DNA of 64,000 nt from CAYTZH01 sp964442285. GTDB lineage: Bacteria > Myxococcota_A > UBA9160 > JAFDET01. The notes under the pieces were generated by a model, which was given only the letters and a program-made list of their open reading frames with translations, made no database searches and was not told the origin of the DNA. The stretch is from the NCBI GenBank assembly GCA_964442285.1, contig CAYTZH010000009.1, positions 65,931 to 129,930 on the forward strand. The letters run 5' to 3'. Shown piece by piece: positions 25,363 to 33,853 of this stretch (position 1 is its first letter; each line of letters starts with the position of its first letter). The translations under genes and the position numbers were made by a program.

Positions 25363-26147
25363 GCGAGGTGGCCGGCGTGTTGGCGACGACCGCGGGCGTC
25401 ACCGCGACGGTGATGCTCGGGATGTGGCTCCTGTCCCTGGCGCTGCGCGACGCCAGCATCGTCGACATCTACTGGGGTCCCGGCTTCGCCGTGATCGCCT
25501 GGACGGCCCACGCCGCCGCCGGGCGCATCTCGGAGCGGGGCCTGCTCGCCGCGGTGCTCGTGACGATCTGGGCGATCCGGCTCGGCACCCACCTGCTCGG
25601 TCGCAACTGGGGGCAGGGCGAGGACCCCCGCTACCGGGCCATGCGGCGCCGGCACGGCGCGCGCTTCCCCTGGGTCAGCCTGGGGACCGTCTACGGCCTC
25701 CAGGCGGGGCTCATGTGGCTCGTGTCGCTGCCGGTGCAGATCGCGCAGGTGTCGACGGGCGGGGTCGGCGGGCTCGAGCTGCTCGGCGCCGCGGTCTTCG
25801 CCGTGGGCCTGGGCTTCGAGGCGGTCGGCGACGCCCAGCTCACCCGCTTCAAGGCCGACCCGGAGAACCGGGGCAAGGTGATGGACCGGGGCCTCTGGTC
25901 GATCTCGCGGCACCCGAACTACTTCGGCGACGCGCTGGCCTGGTGGGGCCTCTTCCTGCTGTGCGCCGGCGCCCCCGGCGCGCTCTGGACCCTGCCGGCG
26001 CCCGCGCTGATGACCTTCTTGCTGCTGCGGGTCTCGGGCGTCCCGATGCTCGAGCGGGGCCTCGAGAAGTCGCGCCCGGGCTACGCGGCCTACGCGGCGC
26101 GCACACCGGCCTTCGTGCCCTGGTTCCCGCGACGACAAAGCTCCTAG
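25359..26147 (+). CDS. DUF1295 membrane protein (steroid 5-alpha-reductase-like)
   Basis: 262 residues with six to seven hydrophobic segments. The C-terminal block GLWSISRHPNYFGDALAWWG and the ending YAAYAARTPAFVPWFP are diagnostic of DUF1295, related to 5-alpha-reductase/ICMT-type NAD(P)H enzymes. A reductase acting on a lipid double bond is possible but unproven. Last gene of the operon; four 24-bp tandem repeats follow it. Confidence 0.88.
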   Translation: MSEVAGVLATTAGVTATVMLGMWLLSLALRDASIVDIYWGPGFAVIAWTAHAAAGRISERGLLAAVLVTIWAIRLGTHLLGRNWGQGEDPRYRAMRRRHGARFPWVSLGTVYGLQAGLMWLVSLPVQIAQVSTGGVGGLELLGAAVFAVGLGFEAVGDAQLTRFKADPENRGKVMDRGLWSISRHPNYFGDALAWWGLFLLCAGAPGALWTLPAPALMTFLLLRVSGVPMLERGLEKSRPGYAAYAARTPAFVPWFPRRQSS

Positions 26148-26156
26148 GCGGATCCG

Positions 26157-26248
26157 GCTTCCCGCCACGAGGGGGCGCCTGGTTCCCGCCACGAGGGGGC
26201 GCCTGGTTCCCGCCACGAGGGGGCGCCTGGTTCCCGCCACGAGGGGGG
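26157..26248 (+). repeat. Four 24-bp tandem repeats after the DUF1295 gene
   Basis: Units begin at 26157, 26181, 26205 and 26229 (the last truncated to 20 bases). Each joins TTCCCGCCACGAGGG to the palindrome GGCGCC. The end of the DUF1295 gene (26121-26136) looks like a degenerate copy, suggesting outward duplication from the gene's 3' end. No spacers or hairpin/T-run; not CRISPR. Confidence 0.92.
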
Positions 26249-26297
26249 TGATAGACTGCCGGGTCCGCCGTCCGCGGGACGGCGCCAGGAGGCTTCG

Positions 26298-27884
26298 ATG
26301 AGCGATCCCCGGCCCGGCAGCTACGACTTCCACGCCCACCACAGCCCCGGCGGGCTCGCGCTGGTCGACGGGGCACGCCGCTTGACCTGGGGCGACTGGG
26401 AGCAGCGTGCCTGCCGCCTGGGAAGCTTCCTGCGCGACCGCCTCGGGCTCCGGCCCGGCGACCGCGTCGCCTGGCAGCTGCACAACTGCGTGGAGATCTA
26501 CGAGCTGGCCTTTGCCCTCCAGAAGATCGGCTGCATGCCGGTTCCGGTGGGCTATCGCCTCACCGGGCCCGAGGCGGCCTACATCGTGGACGACTCCGAC
26601 GCCAAGGCCGTCGTCTGTGGCGCCCACTTCGCCGAGGCCCTGGCGGGCGCCCTGGCGGAGATGCCGAAGGTGCCCGAGGACCGCTTCCTGGTGGTCTCCG
26701 ACGACGACGACGCCTGGCGCGCCCACCTCCCCAAGGCACTGGCCTTCGAGGAGGCCATGGAGGCCGGCACCCCCGACCACTTCCGCTTCGACGGCGAGGT
26801 GGAGGGTGGCTCCATCATCTACACCTCGGGAACCACCGGCCGGCCCAAGGGCGCCTTCCGCGATCCCTCGGATTCGAACCTGCGCGCCGGCATCGCCCAG
26901 CTCATGCTGGGGATCGTCCAGACCTTCCGCTACGAGCCCGGCGACCTGCACCTGCTGACCTGCCCACTCTACCACTCGGCCCCGCCGGCGATCGCGCTCA
27001 TCACCCACACCCTGGGCGGATCGGTCCACCTGCAGCGCCGCTTCGATCCCGAGGGCTTCCTGCGCCTGATCCAGGACGAGGGCATCACCTCGGCGTTCGT
27101 GGTGCCGACCCAGCTCAACCGCATCCTCTCCCTGCCGGAGGAGGTGCTCGGCCGCTACGACCTGTCCTCGATGAAGCGGCTGCTGGTGGGGGCCGCGCCC
27201 TTCCCCTTCCCGGTGAAGAAGAAGACCGTGGAGCTCTTCCCGAGCCCCTGCGTCTACGAGTTCTACGGAGCCACCGAGACCGGCTTCAACACGGTGATCG
27301 GACCCGAGGACCAGCTCCGCAAGCCGGGCTCCTGCGGCAAGCTGCTGCCCACCAACGAGATCCGGATCGTCGACGACGAGGGCAAGCCCGTCCCCCAGGG
27401 CGAGATCGGAACCCTCTACGTGAAGAACCCGATCCTCATCAGCGGCTACTACAAGAAGCGCGAGGCCACGGACGAGTGCCTCGAGGAGGGATTCTTCTCG
27501 GTGGGCGACATGGCCCGGCTCGACGACGAGGGCTTCCTCTACATCGTCGACCGCAAGAAGGACATGATCATCTCGGGCGGGGTCAACATCTACCCGGCGG
27601 AGATCGAGGCCGAGCTGCGCAAGCACCCGGACGTCTACGACTGCACCGTGGTGGGCGTACCGAACGAGGAGTGGGGCGAGGAGGTCAAGGGCGTGGTGGT
27701 GCGGAACCCGGGCGCGACCGCGACGGAGGAGGAGATCCGCACCTTCCTGGCGGATCACCTGGCGGACTACAAGGTCCCGCGAAGCATCGACTTCGTGGAC
27801 GAGCTGCCGTACAACCCCTCGGGCAAGCTGCTCAAGCGCGAGGTCCGCGCCCGCTACTGGCAGGACGCCGGCCGCAGCATCTAG
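26298..27884 (+). CDS. Acyl-CoA synthetase (AMP-binding)
   Basis: 528 residues, full-length ANL enzyme. The P-loop-like motif YTSGTTGRPKG is near residue 175; then the adenylate motif YGATETG, EEGFFSVGD, the hinge DRKKDMIISGGVNIYP and the catalytic Lys in NPSGKLLKR. It makes acyl-CoA from a carboxylic acid, ATP and CoA; chain preference is uncertain (medium/long-chain FadD-like spacing). It has an AGGAGG site. Not co-directional with the NSS gene, whose stop lies six bases away. Confidence 0.9.
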   Translation: MSDPRPGSYDFHAHHSPGGLALVDGARRLTWGDWEQRACRLGSFLRDRLGLRPGDRVAWQLHNCVEIYELAFALQKIGCMPVPVGYRLTGPEAAYIVDDSDAKAVVCGAHFAEALAGALAEMPKVPEDRFLVVSDDDDAWRAHLPKALAFEEAMEAGTPDHFRFDGEVEGGSIIYTSGTTGRPKGAFRDPSDSNLRAGIAQLMLGIVQTFRYEPGDLHLLTCPLYHSAPPAIALITHTLGGSVHLQRRFDPEGFLRLIQDEGITSAFVVPTQLNRILSLPEEVLGRYDLSSMKRLLVGAAPFPFPVKKKTVELFPSPCVYEFYGATETGFNTVIGPEDQLRKPGSCGKLLPTNEIRIVDDEGKPVPQGEIGTLYVKNPILISGYYKKREATDECLEEGFFSVGDMARLDDEGFLYIVDRKKDMIISGGVNIYPAEIEAELRKHPDVYDCTVVGVPNEEWGEEVKGVVVRNPGATATEEEIRTFLADHLADYKVPRSIDFVDELPYNPSGKLLKREVRARYWQDAGRSI

Positions 27885-27890
27885 CGGAGA

Positions 27891-29213
27891 TCAGCCGGCC
27901 AGGTACGAGCGCAGCGACTGGAGCAGCACGACCACGAGCACCAGCGGAACCGGGTAGCGCAGGAGCCAGCGCCAGAGCGCGAACCAGCGCACCCCCTCGG
28001 CGCCCCGGCGCACCTCGTTCATCGGATGGCGCATCACCCAGCCGACGAAGACCGCGAGCAGGAGTCCGCCCAGGGGCAGGAGCAGATTGCTCGCGAGGGC
28101 ATCCAGACCGTCGCGGACGCGCCCGGAGAGGGCGGCCGGTACGCCCACCAGGGCACCGACGCCGCCGAAGACGAGCGTCGACCGGAGGCGGCTCCAGCCG
28201 AGACCGTCCATGGCCGACGCCACCACCACCTCGAGCAGCGAGATCGCCGAGGTGAGCGCCGCCACCACGAGCGCCACGAAGAAGAGCGAGCCGAAGACCC
28301 GACCCGCCGCCCCCATCTCGGCGAAGGCGCCGGGCATCGTGATGAAGAGCGTCCCGCCCACGCTCTCCATCACCGCGCCCTCGAGACCCAGGGCGAAGAG
28401 CACCGGGAAGACCGCGAGACCGGCGAAGAAGGCCACCCCGAAATCGGCGAACGCGACCACCAGCGATTCGTTGGGAAGGTGATCCCGTTCGGAGAGGTAG
28501 CTGGCATAGGTGAGCATGGCGCCCATGCCGAGGCTCAGGCTGAAGAAGGCCTGGCCCGCGGCGGCCTGGAGCACGTCCCAGTCGAGGACCTCCGAGAGGT
28601 CCGGCTGCAGGTAGAAGCGATAGCCGGCCCCGCCGCCGTCGAGGGTGGCGGCGTAGATCGCGATGCCGACGAGCAGGAGGAAGAGCGTCGGCATCAGGAT
28701 CACGGCCATGCGCTCGATGCCCGCCTTGACGCCACCCACCACCACGCCGACGGTCGCCGCCAGGAACGCCAGGTGCCATGCGACCGCGTCCCAGCCCGTC
28801 TCGACCTGGCCGAAGTAGGCGCCCGCGTCCCGGTCGAATCCCGCCAGCAGTCCGTGGACCGCGTAGCGAACCGTCCAGCCGGCGATGACGCTGTAATACG
28901 CCAGGATCACGAAGCCCGTGGCGACGAAGACCCAGCCCAGGGCCCCCCAGGACCGACCGCCGAAGTGGATCATGGCGCCGATCGGGCTGCGGCCCGCGCC
29001 GCGGCCGATCACCAGCTCGGCCAGCAGGACCGGCAGCCCGATGAGGAGGGTGAAGCCGAGGTAGAGCACCACGAAGGCGGCACCCCCGCTCTCCGCGGCC
29101 AGGTACGAGAAGCGCCACATGTTGCCCAGGCCCACGGCCGAGCCGACGGCCGCCAACACGAAGCCGGCGCGGCTGGCCCACTGCTCGCGATTCGGGTCTC
29201 GAGGCTGGATCAC
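27891..29213 (-). CDS. Neurotransmitter:sodium symporter family (NSS) transporter
   Basis: 440 residues. The first segment carries the Na+ site motif AVGSAVGLGNMWRFSYL, with about 11 membrane spans as in LeuT/MhsT. It imports amino acids with Na+. GTG 29213 (IQPRDPNREQWASR) is preferred over the longer open frame because it places the first helix at the usual distance and has GGGGGA just upstream. Convergent with the acyl-CoA synthetase gene. Confidence 0.9.
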   Translation of the reverse strand: MIQPRDPNREQWASRAGFVLAAVGSAVGLGNMWRFSYLAAESGGAAFVVLYLGFTLLIGLPVLLAELVIGRGAGRSPIGAMIHFGGRSWGALGWVFVATGFVILAYYSVIAGWTVRYAVHGLLAGFDRDAGAYFGQVETGWDAVAWHLAFLAATVGVVVGGVKAGIERMAVILMPTLFLLLVGIAIYAATLDGGGAGYRFYLQPDLSEVLDWDVLQAAAGQAFFSLSLGMGAMLTYASYLSERDHLPNESLVVAFADFGVAFFAGLAVFPVLFALGLEGAVMESVGGTLFITMPGAFAEMGAAGRVFGSLFFVALVVAALTSAISLLEVVVASAMDGLGWSRLRSTLVFGGVGALVGVPAALSGRVRDGLDALASNLLLPLGGLLLAVFVGWVMRHPMNEVRRGAEGVRWFALWRWLLRYPVPLVLVVVLLQSLRSYLAG

Positions 29214-29349
29214 AGGAATCCCCCGTGGCCGTGGTGGGCGCCTGGGGGGGAGGGCGGCGCGGGACGCAGCATAGCCCGGCACGGGGGAACGCGGTAACGG
29301 TCCTTCCGCAGCGACGGGCGCCCCGGGCGCGAGAGGTCGCCGGGCCCCG

Positions 29350-29377
29350 CTGGACTTCGGCGGGAGGCGGATATACT
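29350..29377 (+). promoter_or_regulatory. Candidate promoter of the M1 aminopeptidase transcript
   Basis: CTGGAC (29350-29355), 16 bases, TATACT (29372-29377), 27 bases before the ATG of the small upstream ORF. Good -10 match. Confidence 0.45.
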
Positions 29378-29403
29378 GCAGCGCTCAGCACCAGGAGCCC
29401 GCG

Positions 29404-29475
29404 ATGCGATCCGCCCGCCGCCCCCTGCCGCCCTTCGACGCCCCCCTTCCGCCTGCGAACGTGGTCGCCGCTTGA
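29404..29475 (+). CDS. 23-residue upstream ORF / possible leader of the M1 gene
   Basis: ATG 29404 has an excellent AGGAG site and opens a 23-codon frame ending at TGA 29473-29475. That stop overlaps the TTG start of the aminopeptidase (TTGA). It may be a coupling leader, or the true aminopeptidase start with a frameshift. No homology recognised. Confidence 0.4.
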   Translation: MRSARRPLPPFDAPLPPANVVAA

Positions 29476-32060
29476 GCCGTCGCCACCGGGGCTTCCGCCT
29501 CACTTCCGACGTGAGACCCGCCGACGTCGACCTCCACGTGGAGGTCGATCCGGCCGCCGGTCGTCGTTTCAAGGGCCGGGTGGGGATCGAGCTCGACGTC
29601 GCGCGGCCCCAGGGCCACCTGGAGCTCCACGCCGTGGATCTCCGCGTGAACCGGGTGCAGCTTCGCGGCTCGGACGGAAGCGTGATGCGCGGGACCATCC
29701 AGCCGCGGCCCTCGCTCGAGACGCTGCTGTTCAGCTTCGCGTCGCCGGTTCCGGCGGGTCGCTCCCGCCTCGAGCTCTCGTTCTCGGGGACGCTGCGCAG
29801 CGACCTCCGCGGCCTGTACCTCGCCGTCGACGGCGAGCGCCGCTACGCGGTCACCCAGCTCGAGGCCACCGACGCGCGGCGCTTCTTCCCCTGCTTCGAC
29901 GAGCCCGCCTTCAAGGCCCGCTTCCGGCTGGTGGTCACCACGGCGGGCGGGCACACGGTGGTCTCCAACGGACCGCTGGAGCGCGAGGAGTCGCTGCCGG
30001 ACGGCCGCAAGACGGTCCACTTCGCGCGCACGCCGCCGCTCTCGACCTACCTGGTGGCCCTGGCGGTCGGCGCCTTCGAGTCCTCGGCGCCCGAGCGGGT
30101 GGGCGACACCGAGATCCGCGTCCGGCACGTGCCCGGGAAGGGCCACCTGACGGACTTCGCCCTGGAGACCGCGCGCGAGACCCTCGCCCGTCTCGAACGC
30201 TACTTCGACCTGCCCTACCCCTACGCGAAGCTCGACCTGGTGGCGGTCCCGGACTTCGAGGCCGGCGCCATGGAGAATGCCGGCGCGGTCTTCTTCCGGG
30301 AGACCCTGCTGCTGACCGATTCCACCAGCGTCACGCTCGCCGAGAAGAAGCGGGTAGCGGAGGTGATCTGCCACGAGCTCGCCCACATGTGGTACGGCGA
30401 CCTGGTCACCATGGCCTGGTGGGACGACCTGTGGCTGAACGAGGCCTTCGCCACCTGGATGGCCTTCCACGTGGTCGACGACTGGCAGCCCGAGTGGCGC
30501 ATGTGGCTCGACTTCCAGCACATGCGCGCGGCCGCCCTGGACCTCGACGCCCTGCGCAACACCCACCCCATCTACGTGGACGTGGCCAGCCCCGAAGAGG
30601 CCACCGCGAACTTCGACCTGATCACCTACGAGAAGGGCGCCTCCGTGGTGCGCATGCTCGAGCGCTACCTGGGGGCGAGCGCCTTCCGCAAGGGCGTGCG
30701 CCGCTACATCCGTCGCCATCGCGAGGGCAACGCGGTGGCCGCCGACCTGTGGCGGGCGCTGGCGGAGGCCTCGGGCCAGGACGTGGCGCCGATCGTGCGC
30801 GCCTGGATCGAGCAGCCGGGCCATCCGCTGCTCGCGGTCCGCCGGGGTCGCGGGCGCAAGGGCCCCTGGCTCGAGCTGCGCCAGCAGCGCTTCCGGTCCC
30901 GCTCGGAGCGCGACGACGGCAGCCGCTGGCCCATCCCCTGGGTGGGCCGTCTGGGACGCGGACGCGGTCGCAGCAGCCGGCTGGAGCGACGGCTCGTGAC
31001 CGGGGGCCGCGAGCGTCTCGACCTCGCCGCGGAGCCCGGCTTCGTCTACGCGAACGCCGACGAGGGGGGCTTCTTCCGTCCGGTGCATCCGGCCGACGAG
31101 CTCCGCGCTCTCGCGGGCGCCCGCCACGCGCTCTCGGCGGTCGAGCGCATGGGGCTCGTGCAGCACCAGTGGGCGGCGGTCCACGCCGGCCACGCCGAGC
31201 TCGAGGGCTTCCTCGAGCTGGTCGGAGCCTGGTCCGACGAGACCGACCCCGACGTGCTGGCCGCGATCCGCGGGCCGCTCGACTTCATCGACCGCCAGCT
31301 GGCCGCCGAGGCCGGCGCGCCGACGCGGGAGTCGTTCCACGCCTGGCTGATCGATCGCTTCGGCGGGTCCCTGCTGGAGCTCGGCTGGGATCCGGCCGAC
31401 GGCGAGCCCGACGCCGTCCGCCTCCGCCGCGCCGAGGTCCTGGCGATCCTCGGCGGGATCGCCGGCTGGGAGCCGGTCCTCGAGGCCGCCGAGGGACGCT
31501 TCGAGGCCTTCCTCGACGACCGCGGCGCCCTCGACCCGAACCTCGCCGACCTGGTGGTGACCCTCGCCGCCCGCACGGCCGACACCACGCGCTGGCAGCG
31601 CCTGCGCGAGGCGGCGGAGAAGGCCGGCACGCCGCAGGAGCGCCGGCGCTTCCTCCTCGCCCTCGGCGAGGTGCGGGCGGCGCGGCTCGTGGACCGGGCG
31701 CTGAAGCTGACCCTCACCCCCGCCGTTCCCACCCAGGACGTGGTCTTCCTGCTGGTGCGCCTGCTCGGGAACCCGTCGGCGCGGGAGGCCACCTGGGCGT
31801 TCGCGACCGGACGCTGGCCGAAGCTCTCGAAGCGGATGCCCTCGATGCTCGTCACCCGCTTCGTCGACGCCCTGCCGGCGCTCCAGACGGAGGCCTACCG
31901 GCGGGAGGTCCGCGACTTCTTCGACCGCCACCCCGTCCCGACCGCGACGCGCGCCCTGCGCCAGGCCAGCGAGCGCTTCCGACGCAACGCCGCCGTGCGC
32001 CAGCGCGGGGCCCCCGCCCTGCGGCGCTGGCTGTCCACCCAGGTGCTGCCGAACGCGTGA
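29472..32060 (+). CDS. M1-family aminopeptidase
   Basis: 862 residues. The exopeptidase motif GAMEN and the zinc motif HELAHMW with the third ligand Glu in NEAFATWMA define a gluzincin aminopeptidase that trims N-terminal residues. The C-terminal helical ERAP1-like domain (from about residue 545) is present, so the length equals aminopeptidase N. No signal peptide, hence cytoplasmic. Start TTG 29472 is coupled to a 23-codon ORF. The downstream ATPase gene follows after a three-unit repeat. Confidence 0.92.
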   Translation: MSRRHRGFRLTSDVRPADVDLHVEVDPAAGRRFKGRVGIELDVARPQGHLELHAVDLRVNRVQLRGSDGSVMRGTIQPRPSLETLLFSFASPVPAGRSRLELSFSGTLRSDLRGLYLAVDGERRYAVTQLEATDARRFFPCFDEPAFKARFRLVVTTAGGHTVVSNGPLEREESLPDGRKTVHFARTPPLSTYLVALAVGAFESSAPERVGDTEIRVRHVPGKGHLTDFALETARETLARLERYFDLPYPYAKLDLVAVPDFEAGAMENAGAVFFRETLLLTDSTSVTLAEKKRVAEVICHELAHMWYGDLVTMAWWDDLWLNEAFATWMAFHVVDDWQPEWRMWLDFQHMRAAALDLDALRNTHPIYVDVASPEEATANFDLITYEKGASVVRMLERYLGASAFRKGVRRYIRRHREGNAVAADLWRALAEASGQDVAPIVRAWIEQPGHPLLAVRRGRGRKGPWLELRQQRFRSRSERDDGSRWPIPWVGRLGRGRGRSSRLERRLVTGGRERLDLAAEPGFVYANADEGGFFRPVHPADELRALAGARHALSAVERMGLVQHQWAAVHAGHAELEGFLELVGAWSDETDPDVLAAIRGPLDFIDRQLAAEAGAPTRESFHAWLIDRFGGSLLELGWDPADGEPDAVRLRRAEVLAILGGIAGWEPVLEAAEGRFEAFLDDRGALDPNLADLVVTLAARTADTTRWQRLREAAEKAGTPQERRRFLLALGEVRAARLVDRALKLTLTPAVPTQDVVFLLVRLLGNPSAREATWAFATGRWPKLSKRMPSMLVTRFVDALPALQTEAYRREVRDFFDRHPVPTATRALRQASERFRRNAAVRQRGAPALRRWLSTQVLPNA

Positions 32061-32098
32061 GGGCGCGGGCGTGAGGGCGCGGGCGTGAGGGCGCGGGG
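32057..32098 (+). repeat. Three 14-bp tandem repeats at the aminopeptidase-ATPase junction
   Basis: Units 32057-32070, 32071-32084 and 32085-32098 (GTGAGGGCGCGGGC-type). The first holds the aminopeptidase stop; the last ends directly at the ATPase ATG. The G-rich units may change ribosome re-initiation if copy number varies. Confidence 0.9.
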
Positions 32099-33853
32099 AT
32101 GAGATCCCAAGCCGAGCTGGAGCGCCTGCTCGCCCGCATCGACGGCCGCGGCTACGGCGCCTACAGGGAGCTGCGGGGCCCCTGGGCGCTGGACGGTGCG
32201 GTGCTTTGCGTCGACCGGGTCCAGGGCGACCCCTTCGCCGCGCCGTCGCGGGTGCGGCTGCGCCTTCCCATGGAGCGCGCGGCGCTCCCGGAGGAGCTCT
32301 TCCGCGGGCCGGTGCGTCGGACGGCCGCCGAGGACTTCCTGGCCCGGGCGCTGGCCGAGCAGCTCCGGCGCGGACATCGGGGCGCCGGATCCGGCAAGAG
32401 CGGTCTCGTCCAGATCGACGTCGGGGGCCAGACGGTGCTCGAGCGGACGGCCATCCGGCTGGCGCCGGACTTCGTCGAGGCCCGCCTCGAGGTCGGGCTT
32501 CCGGCGGCCGGGCGGCGCATCCTCGGCCGCGAGGCCCTTCGCCTGCTCTGCGGCGAGCTGCTCGCCGCCGCCGAGGGCGGTCTCCGCTGGGAGGCGCTCG
32601 ACGGAGCGGCCGCGGTCGCCTTCGCCGACGCGGTGGAGAACCAGGAGGCCCTGCGGGCCCAGCTCGGCGGGCTCGGACTGGTGGCCTTCGTGGCCGATGG
32701 CGCCGTGCTGCCGCGTCGCAGTGGCGTGTCGGAGCTCCCGCTGGAGGCGGACGAGGCGGTGCCCTTCCGCTCGCCCGACTCCCTGCGCGTGGCGCTCGAC
32801 CTGCCGCGGCCGGGGCCCGGGGGCGCGCGCCGGCTCTCGGGCATGGGGATTCCCGAGGGCGTCACCCTGATCGTCGGCGGCGGCTACCACGGCAAGTCGA
32901 CCCTCCTGGCCGCCCTCGAGCGCGCCGTCCATCCCCACGTGCCGGGCGACGGCCGGGACGTCGTGGCCACCCGGGCCGACGCCGTGAAGATCCGCGCGGA
33001 GGACGGCCGCCGCGTGGAGCGCGTCGACATCCGGGCCTTCGTCGGCGCCCTGCCCGGCGGCCGCACCACCGAGGCGTTCTGCAGCGACGACGCCAGCGGC
33101 AGCACCAGCCAGGCGGCCGGCCTGGTGGAGGCCCTGGAGGCGGGCTCGCGCCTGCTGCTGGTGGACGAGGACACGGCCGCGACGAACCTGATGGTCCGCG
33201 ACGCGCGCATGCAGGAGCTGGTGGCGAAGCGGGACGAGCCGATCACCCCGCTGGTGGACCGGGTCCGCGAGCTCCGCGACCGCCTCGGCGTCTCGACGGT
33301 GCTGGTGATGGGCGGCTGCGGCGACTACTTCGAGGTGGCCGACACGGTGATCGCCATGAGGAGCTACCGGCCCGAGGTCGTCACGGACCGGGCGCGGGCG
33401 ATCGCGGCCCGCCACGCCACGGGGCGTCGCCACGAGGCAGGCACGCCCCTCGCGCCGCCGCGTCCGCGGCTCCCCTCCGCCGAGAGCCTCGATCCCGCCC
33501 GCGGTCGCCGCCCGGTCAAGATCGTCGCGCGCGGCCGGGACGAGATCGAGTTCGGTCGCGAGCGGATCGATCTCCGCGCCGTCGAGCAGATCGTCGACCC
33601 GAGCCAGGTCCGCGCCATCGGCGGCGCCCTGCGCTACGCCCGGGACCACCTCATGGGCGGCCGGTCCGTGGCCGAGATCCTCGACGCCCTGGAGGCGTTG
33701 CTGGAGGACGCCGGCATCGACGCCCTCGCTCCCGACCGGCGGGCCGGCGGCGAGGAGCATCCGGGCAACCTGGCCCGCCCGCGCCGCTTCGAGATCGCCG
33801 CCGCCTTGAACCGGCTGCGGACCCTGCGGGTCGCGTCTCAGTCGAGTCCGTAG
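32099..33853 (+). CDS. PF09818-type ABC-class ATPase
   Basis: 584 residues. Walker A is GGGYHGKST near residue 260, the signature is DDASGSTSQA, and Walker B is LLLVDEDTAATN. The N-terminal 200 residues (RIDGRGYGAYRELRG) are the conserved lead of the predicted ABC-class ATPase family, related to trypanosome MRB1590, which binds RNA. No transmembrane segments, so not a transporter. Function in bacteria is unknown; RNA handling is a fair guess. The 3' end overlaps the convergent TPR lipoprotein gene by 16 bases. Confidence 0.85.
   Translation: MRSQAELERLLARIDGRGYGAYRELRGPWALDGAVLCVDRVQGDPFAAPSRVRLRLPMERAALPEELFRGPVRRTAAEDFLARALAEQLRRGHRGAGSGKSGLVQIDVGGQTVLERTAIRLAPDFVEARLEVGLPAAGRRILGREALRLLCGELLAAAEGGLRWEALDGAAAVAFADAVENQEALRAQLGGLGLVAFVADGAVLPRRSGVSELPLEADEAVPFRSPDSLRVALDLPRPGPGGARRLSGMGIPEGVTLIVGGGYHGKSTLLAALERAVHPHVPGDGRDVVATRADAVKIRAEDGRRVERVDIRAFVGALPGGRTTEAFCSDDASGSTSQAAGLVEALEAGSRLLLVDEDTAATNLMVRDARMQELVAKRDEPITPLVDRVRELRDRLGVSTVLVMGGCGDYFEVADTVIAMRSYRPEVVTDRARAIAARHATGRRHEAGTPLAPPRPRLPSAESLDPARGRRPVKIVARGRDEIEFGRERIDLRAVEQIVDPSQVRAIGGALRYARDHLMGGRSVAEILDALEALLEDAGIDALAPDRRAGGEEHPGNLARPRRFEIAAALNRLRTLRVASQSSP

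Noticed and set aside
26157..26248. CRISPR-like array
   Set aside because: The units are contiguous with no spacers, and no cas gene is near.
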